From CAZNQW01 sp964575225 (lineage in GTDB: Bacteria; Chloroflexota; Anaerolineae; JAAYZQ01), in the NCBI GenBank assembly GCA_964575225.1, contig CAZNQW010000104.1, positions 1-12,896 on the forward strand: DNA of 12,896 nt, written 5' to 3'. Below the pieces are notes generated by a model that saw nothing but the letters and a program-made list of their open reading frames with translations, had not been told where the DNA came from and ran no database searches. A program made the position numbers and the translations under genes. Below are positions 6,427-12,896 of the stretch, piece by piece (within the stretch, counting starts at the first letter, position 1; each line of letters starts with the position of its first letter).

Positions 6427-7374
6427 ATGGAAAAGGTACTGATTATCGGCAGCGGACCGGCAGGCTACACGGCTGCCATCTATACGGCGCGGGCGCAGTT
6501 GGAGCCGCTGATGATCGCGGGCCCCAGCATGGGCGGGCAGGTTGCCACCAGCAGCGACATCGGCAACTATCCAGGATTCCCCGACGACGTCGCCGGTGGG
6601 GAACTGGCGCAGTTGATGCAGCAGCAGGCCGAGCGATTCGGCGCCCGGCTCGAGGTGGATATTGTCACCAGCGTGGATCTGTCCACCCGCCCCTTCAAAG
6701 TGGTGACCTATGGTGGCGAGTATGAAACCCAGGCGATCATTATCGCCAGCGGCGCATCGCCGCGCAAGCTCGGTGTGCCGGGCGAAAAGGAATTCGCAGG
6801 GCGTGGCGTGTCCTACTGCGCAACCTGTGACGGCTTTTTCTACATGGGCAAAGAGATCGTCATGATCGGCGGCGGCGATGCAGCCGTCAAAGAGGCCATC
6901 TTTTTGACCCGCTTTGCCAAAAAGGTGACCGTCATCCACCGCCGCGATCAATTGCGCGCCGAAAAAATCTTGCAGGAACAGGCCTTTGCCCACGAAAAGA
7001 TCGAATTTCTGTGGGACACGGTCGTGACCGAAATCGTGGGAGACGGTTCAGTCACCGGAGTTCGAGTGCGCAACGTCAAGACCGGTGAGGAACAGCTCCT
7101 GAGCACCCAGGGCGTCTTTGTCGCCGTCGGCTATGCGCCCAATACCGACTTTCTGGGTGGCCAAGTCGAGCTTACTGAGGCCGGCTTTATCGTGGTCGAC
7201 ATGGACCAGAGGACAAGCGTCGATGGCGTGTGGGCGGCGGGCGACGTGAGTGACTGGACCTACCGCCAGGTCGCCACATCCGTCGGATCGGGCGCCAGGG
7301 CCGCCATGCAGGCCGAGCACTATATCATGCAGTTGGAACACCGGGCGTATCCCGGCAAAACAAACGTGGGATAA
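6427..7374 (+). CDS. trxB: Thioredoxin reductase
   Basis: A 315-residue FAD flavoprotein, the usual length for low-molecular-weight bacterial TrxB, which transfers electrons from NADPH to thioredoxin-type dithiols in the cytoplasm. The N-terminal FAD-binding motif is GSGPAGYTAAIY (8-19). The redox-active disulfide is CATC (131-134) in SYCATCDGFF. The NADPH domain has GGGDAAVKEA (148-157) and HRRDQLRA (171-178), whose arginines favour NADPH over NADH. The second FAD motif is GDVSDWTYRQ (272-281), followed by the conserved GSGARAA. GGAGG lies 6 nt before the ATG. It is followed after 45 nt, with no terminator, by a small CxxC protein, suggesting a shared transcript. A ferredoxin- or flavin-dependent relative is less likely because both nucleotide motifs and the catalytic disulfide are intact. 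Confidence 0.97.
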   Translation: MEKVLIIGSGPAGYTAAIYTARAQLEPLMIAGPSMGGQVATSSDIGNYPGFPDDVAGGELAQLMQQQAERFGARLEVDIVTSVDLSTRPFKVVTYGGEYETQAIIIASGASPRKLGVPGEKEFAGRGVSYCATCDGFFYMGKEIVMIGGGDAAVKEAIFLTRFAKKVTVIHRRDQLRAEKILQEQAFAHEKIEFLWDTVVTEIVGDGSVTGVRVRNVKTGEEQLLSTQGVFVAVGYAPNTDFLGGQVELTEAGFIVVDMDQRTSVDGVWAAGDVSDWTYRQVATSVGSGARAAMQAEHYIMQLEHRAYPGKTNVG

Positions 7375-7419
7375 TGGGGACAACCCCCTTCCAAATCAGT
7401 CTGCCAGAAGGAGAATAAA

Positions 7420-7629
7420 ATGGCAACCATAACCAAAGAAATGTCGATTGGCGAAGTCGTACAAACCTACCCACAGACCATTGAGGTGTTTCTGAAGCAC
7501 GGGTTGATGTGCTTTGGCTGCGCCATTGCCCAGTTCGAAAACGTCGAGCAGGGCGCCCTGGCTCACGGCATCAACGTCGACGCCCTGATCACCGACCTCA
7601 ACACGGCGGTGTCCCAGTCCAGCAACTAG
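7420..7629 (+). CDS. DUF1858 redox-disulfide domain protein
   Basis: A 69-residue protein consisting of one DUF1858 domain, known from the TIGR03980 model as the hybrid-cluster-protein-associated redox disulfide domain. The signature is visible: an N-terminal helix (IGEVVQTYP), then GLMCFGC with C31 and C34, then QFENVEQGALAHGI and a C-terminal helix. The CxxC pair may form a redox-active disulfide or bind metal. AAGGAG (7408-7413) gives a good ribosome-binding site before the ATG. It sits 45 nt after trxB on the same strand, so the disulfide could be a substrate of TrxB; that link is inferred. No hybrid cluster protein gene is in the window. The family assignment is confident; the role in the cell is not. 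Confidence 0.9.
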   Translation: MATITKEMSIGEVVQTYPQTIEVFLKHGLMCFGCAIAQFENVEQGALAHGINVDALITDLNTAVSQSSN

Positions 7630-7686
7630 CAAAGGCAGCATCGGCTGGACGCCCCAGGGGAATAAGCGGAACGTAGCGGACATCGG

Positions 7687-7726
7687 GCGGCCAATGACCA
7701 GGCCCAGCAGGTTTGTCATTGGCCGC
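7687..7726 (+). terminator. 12-bp perfect hairpin after the trxB-DUF1858 pair
   Basis: GCGGCCAATGAC (7687-7698) and GTCATTGGCCGC (7715-7726) form a perfect 12-bp stem with a 16-nt loop, 58 nt after the DUF1858 stop. No T-tract follows on either strand, so it is not a canonical intrinsic terminator. It could mark the transcript 3' end, a processing or stabilising site, or a protein-binding dyad. It lies 31 nt before the GTG of the next small ORF. Confidence 0.45.
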
Positions 7727-7757
7727 TCGCGCATCGTGGGACAGGAGAACTCGGAAA

Positions 7758-7979
7758 GTGACCCAAGAAGAGGCCATCAGCCTGATCAAAAATCTCTTGC
7801 AGGCCCCCAGCCAGGAGGCATTGCAGGAGATGATCGCCCATCACCTGCCCCAGATGGACAGCACCTTCTTTGCCGTGCTCACCCAGGCAGCGGACTCGGA
7901 ATCGATACGAAACCCGGCGGTGGGTGAACGGCTCACCTCCCTTGCTCAGATCCTGCTCCCCCTCCGCACCCTGATCTAG
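7758..7979 (+). CDS. Small hypothetical helical protein
   Basis: A 73-residue ORF I do not recognise as a named family. The GTG at 7758 is preferred because AGGAG (7743-7747) lies 10 nt upstream, and longer in-frame starts would run into the 12-bp hairpin. The protein looks all-helical, with a Leu-rich amphipathic first half (SLIKNLLQAPSQEAL), a central HHLPQMDSTFF segment and a Leu-rich end (LAQILLPLRTLI). It lacks cysteines, a signal peptide and membrane helices. Its look is reminiscent of short helical N-terminal segments found before TPR or CHAT regions in Chloroflexota and Cyanobacteria proteins, but nothing downstream continues such a protein. It may therefore be a stand-alone small protein or a remnant. 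Its own ribosome-binding site favours a real gene. Confidence 0.55.
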   Translation: MTQEEAISLIKNLLQAPSQEALQEMIAHHLPQMDSTFFAVLTQAADSESIRNPAVGERLTSLAQILLPLRTLI

Positions 7980-8025
7980 CAAGACACCCGAACTGCTCAA
8001 AACCCCCGACATTCCCAACAAGATA

Positions 8026-8044
8026 GGCCGCAGGGGAAGCGGCC
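8026..8044 (+). other. Short GC hairpin downstream of the small ORF
   Basis: GGCCGC (8026-8031) and GCGGCC (8039-8044) form a 6-bp stem with a 7-nt loop, about 46 nt after the small ORF and 24 nt before the sdh -35 box. No T-tract follows; it may weakly insulate the sdh operon. Confidence 0.35.
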
Positions 8045-8067
8045 CATCAGGCTCAGGCCGGGCTCGT

Positions 8068-8096
8068 TTGACTTCTAGATAGGGGTACGGTATAAT
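8068..8096 (+). promoter_or_regulatory. sdhCDAB operon promoter
   Basis: TTGACT (8068-8073, five of six) and a perfect TATAAT (8091-8096) are separated by 17 bp. The predicted start near 8103 gives a leader of about 40 nt ending in AAGGAGG (8128-8134), 8 nt before the sdhC ATG. This predicts strong, largely constitutive expression. No clear operator dyad overlaps it. Confidence 0.8.
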
Positions 8097-8142
8097 CGAT
8101 CGCGGGTTCCACCGCCAAGAGCGTAAGAAGGAGGTTCACCGG

Positions 8143-8538
8143 ATGGCTGCGATCGTCGATCTCTTTCGCTCCCTCTCCACCTACCGGGGACGTGAAGGGC
8201 AGATGGCCTGGATGTTGCACCGGCTCACAGGCCTCGGCGTCTTTTTGTTCCTCGCCCTTCACATTGTCGACATCTTTCTCCTGTCCTTTGGCCCGGATCT
8301 GTTCGATGCCCTGCTTTTCATTTACCACAAGTTCATCTTCAAGCTGACCATCATCTTTGGCCTATATCCCGGCATGTTATACCACGGATTGAACGGCTTG
8401 CGCATTGTCTTCATCGATTTCTGGCCCCACCTGGGCAGGAAACAGGCTTTGATGTGGCGGATCCAGTTGATCCTCTTTGCCCTCATCTATATTCCCTCCG
8501 CCATCCTCATGCTGTCATCCCTGTTCAGCAGCCATTAG
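8143..8538 (+). CDS. sdhC: Succinate dehydrogenase cytochrome b subunit
   Basis: A 131-residue membrane anchor of respiratory complex II that helps bind heme b and menaquinone and passes electrons from succinate oxidation to the quinone pool. Three hydrophobic segments are visible at about 28-50, 62-92 and 105-128. Family features are HRLTG (26-30), LALHIVDIF with candidate heme ligand H40, and YHGLNGLRIVFIDFW with H81. This pattern closely resembles the actinobacterial Sdh2-type anchor rather than the single five-helix cytochrome b of B-type enzymes. A strong ribosome-binding site precedes the ATG. It is first in the sdhCDAB operon; its TAG is followed by only 18 nt before the next start. 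The number of hemes bound cannot be settled here. Confidence 0.93.
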   Translation: MAAIVDLFRSLSTYRGREGQMAWMLHRLTGLGVFLFLALHIVDIFLLSFGPDLFDALLFIYHKFIFKLTIIFGLYPGMLYHGLNGLRIVFIDFWPHLGRKQALMWRIQLILFALIYIPSAILMLSSLFSSH

Positions 8539-8556
8539 GTGAAAGGAGGATCCGAC

Positions 8557-8931
8557 ATGCACTCGTCGCCTGCCCGCCCCCGTCCCGCCAGCAACGTGGA
8601 GCTGTATAGCTGGTTCTTTATGCGCATTTCGGCCCTTATCCTTTTCGTGTTGGTTGGGTTTCACCTGATCTACATGCACATCGTCCTCGGCGTCGACGCC
8701 ATCAATTTTCAGGTGATCTCGGCTCGCTGGGAGTCTCCTTTGTGGCGCCTGTACGACTTTTTCATGCTGATGTTTGGCTGGCTTCACTGCACCAACGGCG
8801 TGCGGATTGTCCTTGACGACTATGTCCATTCCCAGGTTGGGCGCGTATTGGCCAAGTCGGTCCTCTACGTGGTCGTGTTCGTCGTCCTGATCCTGGGCGC
8901 GTATGTGGTTTTCACCTTCCGGCCTGCTTGA
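8557..8931 (+). CDS. sdhD: Succinate dehydrogenase hydrophobic membrane anchor
   Basis: A 124-residue second membrane anchor of complex II. The ATG at 8557 is chosen because GGAGG (8545-8549) is 7 nt upstream; an in-frame GTG at 8539 directly after the sdhC stop would overlap this site. Three membrane helices lie at about 22-45, 64-85 and 97-120. Characteristic segments are ELYSWFFMRIS near the start, GFHLIYMHI with H36 and H41, SARWESPLWRLYDF before helix two, and WLHCTNGVRIVLDDY with H77. H36 and H77 are candidate heme ligands, which would give the pair of anchors two possible heme sites. The layout matches actinobacterial SdhD. It is co-transcribed with sdhC and sdhAB. Confidence 0.9.
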   Translation: MHSSPARPRPASNVELYSWFFMRISALILFVLVGFHLIYMHIVLGVDAINFQVISARWESPLWRLYDFFMLMFGWLHCTNGVRIVLDDYVHSQVGRVLAKSVLYVVVFVVLILGAYVVFTFRPA

Positions 8932-8990
8932 GATTCAAAAGGCCGTGTCGGGTCAGTGCACCCTAACCGTTGCTTTGTGGAGATTGCAGT

Positions 8991-10715
<1,725 letters not shown>

Positions 10716-10738
10716 AGCAACCCGGAAGGAAGCGACCG

Positions 10739-11440
10739 ATGCACGTCACCCTCAAAATCCAGCGATTCAATGCCGAACAGGACGCCAAACCCCATTGGCA
10801 GGAATTTCAGGTGGACGTCGAGCCTTCTGACCGGCTGCTTGATGCCCTCCACGAGATCAAAGGACATCAGGATGGCACCCTGACCTTCCGAAGGTCCTGC
10901 GCCCATGGCATCTGCGGATCGGACGCCATGACCATCAACCACGTCAACCGCCTGGCCTGCAAAGTGTTAATGAAAGAGCTGGGACCCCACGTGACGGTGG
11001 AGCCTCTGAGGGGTTTCCCCATCATCAAGGACCTGGTGGTGGACATGGAACCCTTTTTTGCCAAGTACCTCTCTATCAAACCCTACTTGATCAGCTACCA
11101 ACCCGACCCGCCTGCAGAACGCCGCCAGAGCCCCGACGAGCGAGCCAGATTCGACGACACCACCAAGTGTATCCTGTGTGGCGCCTGCACCGGCGCCTGC
11201 CCCTCCTTTTGGGGCAATGGCGACTATGTGGGTCCGGCTGCCATCGTCCAGGCTCACCGATTCATCTTTGACAGCCGCGATCAAGGAGCCCACGAACGCC
11301 TGGAGATTCTGAACGACCGGGAGGGTGTGTGGCGCTGCCGGACGATTTTCAACTGCGTGGCTGCCTGCCCGCGTGGGATCGACGTCACGCGGGCCATCGG
11401 TGAGGTTAAAAAACTACTCCTGTTCCATCGAATGGTCTAG
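10739..11440 (+). CDS. sdhB: Succinate dehydrogenase iron-sulfur subunit
   Basis: A 233-residue subunit that carries electrons from SdhA to the quinone site through three clusters. The [2Fe-2S] site is SCAHGICGSDAM followed by LAC: C54, C59, D62 and C74, with Asp as third ligand in place of the more usual Cys, as in E. coli and actinobacterial enzymes. The ferredoxin-like domain has CILCGACTGACP (C144, C147, C150, C154) and CRTIFNCVAACP (C200, C206, C210). By family alignment C144, C147, C150 and C210 bind [4Fe-4S], and C154, C200 and C206 bind [3Fe-4S]. AAGGAAG precedes the ATG. It is the last gene of the operon and converges on the ferritin gene. Confidence 0.98.
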   Translation: MHVTLKIQRFNAEQDAKPHWQEFQVDVEPSDRLLDALHEIKGHQDGTLTFRRSCAHGICGSDAMTINHVNRLACKVLMKELGPHVTVEPLRGFPIIKDLVVDMEPFFAKYLSIKPYLISYQPDPPAERRQSPDERARFDDTTKCILCGACTGACPSFWGNGDYVGPAAIVQAHRFIFDSRDQGAHERLEILNDREGVWRCRTIFNCVAACPRGIDVTRAIGEVKKLLLFHRMV

Positions 11441-11455
11441 GAAAAAGCGATAACG

Positions 11456-11490
11456 TAAAAAGGGTGGAGCCGCATTATGCGGCCCCACCC
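11456..11490 (-). terminator. Intrinsic terminator of the ferritin gene
   Basis: On the minus strand the hairpin has a 13-bp stem with one internal G-T pair and a 3-nt loop (11490-11462), followed directly by TTTTT, a textbook intrinsic terminator 53 nt after the ferritin stop. On the plus strand the same hairpin has an A-C mismatch and no T-tract, so it ends sdhCDAB transcripts less well. Confidence 0.85.
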
Positions 11491-11542
11491 CCAACTGTTC
11501 TTCATCAGAGCCTTTTCAAGCAAGGCCCCGGTCGCCTACGGG

Positions 11543-12037
11543 CTATTCTCCGCGAGCGCCCAGTTGCCGATCCAGCATGTACAGGGCTTGGCCCTTGTCG
11601 CCAATCCGCTTCAAGGTCTCGAGAATATCCCCTGCCGTCTTTTCCTCTTCGACCTGCTCATTGACAAACCACTGCAAGAGGTTCGAGGCGGCATAGTCTT
11701 TCTCGGCTACAGCCAGGGCATACAGTTTGTGGATGCAATCGGTAATGTACTGTTCGTGTTCCAACGTCTTGGCAAACACATCCATGGGGCCGTTGAACTC
11801 GGCCGGTGGTTGCGGGATCGCCTGGAACAGAACCCGACCGCCTCGATCGAGGATGTGGTTGTAGAACTTCATGGCATGCTCCCACTCCTCACCAGCCTGC
11901 GCCACCATCCAGGCGCCAAAGCCCGGCAGGTTGATCGACTCGCTATAGGCCGCCATAGACATATAGATGTAGGCCGAGGCCATCTCTTCCTTGATCTGCT
12001 CGTTGATCGCATCTTGCATTTTCTTGCTGATTTCCAT
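11543..12037 (-). CDS. ftnA: Ferritin (FtnA-like, non-heme)
   Basis: A 164-residue four-helix-bundle iron-storage protein that oxidises Fe(II) and stores ferric mineral in a 24-subunit cytoplasmic cage. Against E. coli FtnA the ferroxidase positions are kept: E18, E51, H54 and E95 (in EHEQ), with Q128, and E131 for the third iron site in WFVNEQVEEEK. The position of bacterioferritin's heme methionine was not assessed; the FtnA wording NEQ, HEQ and LQWFV.EQ.EEEK is diagnostic. GGGAG lies 6 nt before the ATG. It is a single-gene unit with its own promoter (12134-12162) and terminator. Its convergence with the iron-rich SDH operon may be chance. Regulation by an iron or peroxide sensor through the dyad at the -10 box is inferred. 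Confidence 0.96.
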   Translation of the reverse strand: MEISKKMQDAINEQIKEEMASAYIYMSMAAYSESINLPGFGAWMVAQAGEEWEHAMKFYNHILDRGGRVLFQAIPQPPAEFNGPMDVFAKTLEHEQYITDCIHKLYALAVAEKDYAASNLLQWFVNEQVEEEKTAGDILETLKRIGDKGQALYMLDRQLGARGE

Positions 12038-12127
12038 GGTACACTCCCTTTCTCAAAATTTAGTGGCCGAGTCCTTCTCCTTGGAGGTTGAAGCACTGCG
12101 TGCCTGTATTCCTTTATTTTAATTCTG

Positions 12128-12141
12128 GTTATTAGTATAAC
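12128..12141. promoter_or_regulatory. AT-rich dyad overlapping the ferritin -10 box
   Basis: GTTAT (12128-12132) and ATAAC (12137-12141) are exact inverted repeats with a 4-bp centre lying on the -10 element. The position suits a repressor, and the TTAT...ATAA core loosely recalls Fur/PerR-family operators. The arms are short and a match to a defined box is not established. Confidence 0.4.
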
Positions 12142-12162
12142 ATGAAATTGGCAGGATGTCAA
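12134..12162 (-). promoter_or_regulatory. Ferritin promoter
   Basis: On the minus strand a perfect TTGACA (12162-12157) and TATACT (12139-12134) are spaced by 17 bp. The predicted start near 12127 gives an AT-rich leader of about 90 nt before the ferritin ATG. Confidence 0.8.
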
Positions 12163-12237
12163 CATTGAAATGGCCTCTGGCAGAAAACCGAACAGTGGAG
12201 TACGGAGCCATGCTGCGGCTCTTGCCAGGACAGCCTC

Positions 12238-12896
12238 TTACGATTGCTGAAACCACCGAGTGCCGACCAGGAGGCCGCCAATCACCAAAGCAAAAACCAG
12301 ATCCACAGCCAGCGTCAAACCAAAGGCCGTAGCCAGGTATCCGGCCAACCGGTTGACGCCGGCAACGGCAGCCGCCGGAATGGCCGGCACCCCGACGACG
12401 ACGAGCACCACCACCGCCACCGCACCCAAAAAAATCAGGACCGGTCGAACCGTGTCCATATCGGACGGACTGGGCAACATGGCATTGGAAATGGAAAAGA
12501 TGAGATAGAGCCACAACCAGAAATCGGGCACCTGCATCAATTGCCCCAGGCCATCCAGTAGCGCTTGAGATCCCTGACCTTCCAGCAACCACCGCAGCTC
12601 GTCAATGCCCAACACCAGATAGCCGATGAGCAGAATCACCAGAGTCCCGCCCAGCAGCGGAGCCACCCCGATGAGGCTGGCGCGAACCGGATCCACCTGA
12701 CCCACCCGGATAGAGCCCAGCGATACCCTACGGCTCCTGCCCTTGCGCACCGGTCCGATTTTAAAGCCGGTGACCCGAACACCCAGGGCTTTGGCCGTGA
12801 TCCAGTGGCTCAGCTCATGGATCACAACGCCCGGAAGCACGACCACAAAATACAGGACCAGGGCAATGTCGGGATCGCCCACCCAGCGGATACTCA
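12238..12896 (-). CDS. M50-type membrane metalloprotease, probably 5'-partial
   Basis: An integral membrane protein of at least 214 residues. Counting from a possible GTG at 12882, the zinc-binding HELSH (22-26) lies in the first hydrophobic segment, followed by AKALGVRVTGFKIGP as in site-2-protease/M50 relatives. Further hydrophobic segments lie at about 66-92, 122-137, 147-170 and 185-208. The second metal-site motif appears as SISNAMLPSPSDMD with N133 and D141 or D143, replacing the NPxxDG form; its D would be the third zinc ligand. The GTG has no Shine-Dalgarno before it and the frame stays open to the window edge (SIRWV precedes it), so the true start may lie outside. No PDZ domain is present. 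Either intramembrane protease activity or a non-proteolytic relative is possible; no substrate is known. Confidence 0.8.
   Translation of the reverse strand, partial: SIRWVGDPDIALVLYFVVVLPGVVIHELSHWITAKALGVRVTGFKIGPVRKGRSRRVSLGSIRVGQVDPVRASLIGVAPLLGGTLVILLIGYLVLGIDELRWLLEGQGSQALLDGLGQLMQVPDFWLWLYLIFSISNAMLPSPSDMDTVRPVLIFLGAVAVVVLVVVGVPAIPAAAVAGVNRLAGYLATAFGLTLAVDLVFALVIGGLLVGTRWFQQS

Noticed and set aside
12205..12221. GAGCC/GGCTC hairpin after the M50 gene as its terminator
   Set aside because: A 5-bp stem with a 7-nt loop and no T-run on the minus strand is not distinguishable from chance.

Overview
The window is a GC-rich bacterial chromosome segment with conventional housekeeping and redox genes. 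Several signs point to Chloroflexota (Anaerolineae/Caldilineae-like): a TPR plus double-zinc-ribbon membrane protein, a cytoplasmic GAF-PAS histidine kinase with an OmpR-type regulator, a trxB followed by a DUF1858 redox-disulfide gene, an actinobacterial-style four-subunit succinate dehydrogenase and a short M50 protease. The taxon is inferred from gene style only. A run of ten N (6206-6215) is an assembly gap, so linkage between the left half (1-6205) and right half (6216-12896) rests on scaffolding.

Left half. A HAD-like protein (73-1203, +) carries HAD motifs in an unusual order. After 424 bp of non-coding DNA with a hairpin, a strong promoter and a structured leader comes a TPR/zinc-ribbon/four-helix membrane protein (1628-3187, +). 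A hairpin terminator and a tRNA-Lys(UUU) on the minus strand (3403-3476) with its own promoter follow. Next is a minus-strand two-component operon, transcribed kinase first (5874-4309) and then response regulator (4269-3541). The 552 bp between the kinase and trxB holds divergent promoters, the gap and no convincing gene.

Right half. trxB (6427-7374) and a small CxxC protein (7420-7629) look like a thiol-redox operon under a promoter rich in dyad symmetry. A 12-bp perfect hairpin and a small unrecognised helical ORF (7758-7979) follow. A near-consensus promoter then drives sdhCDAB (8143-11440), complex II of the respiratory chain and TCA cycle, of the type in which SdhC and SdhD each span the membrane about three times. 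sdhB converges on a minus-strand ferritin (12037-11543); the hairpin between them is best read as the ferritin terminator. The window ends in a minus-strand M50-type membrane protease that is probably cut off at its 5' end.

I see no CRISPR array, transposase, integrase or phage gene. Most of the window is ordinary core metabolism. The less ordinary points are the permuted HAD motif order, regulatory dyads at the trxB and ferritin promoters, a partially riboswitch-like leader before the TPR gene, and six promoters that all have exactly 17-bp spacers.
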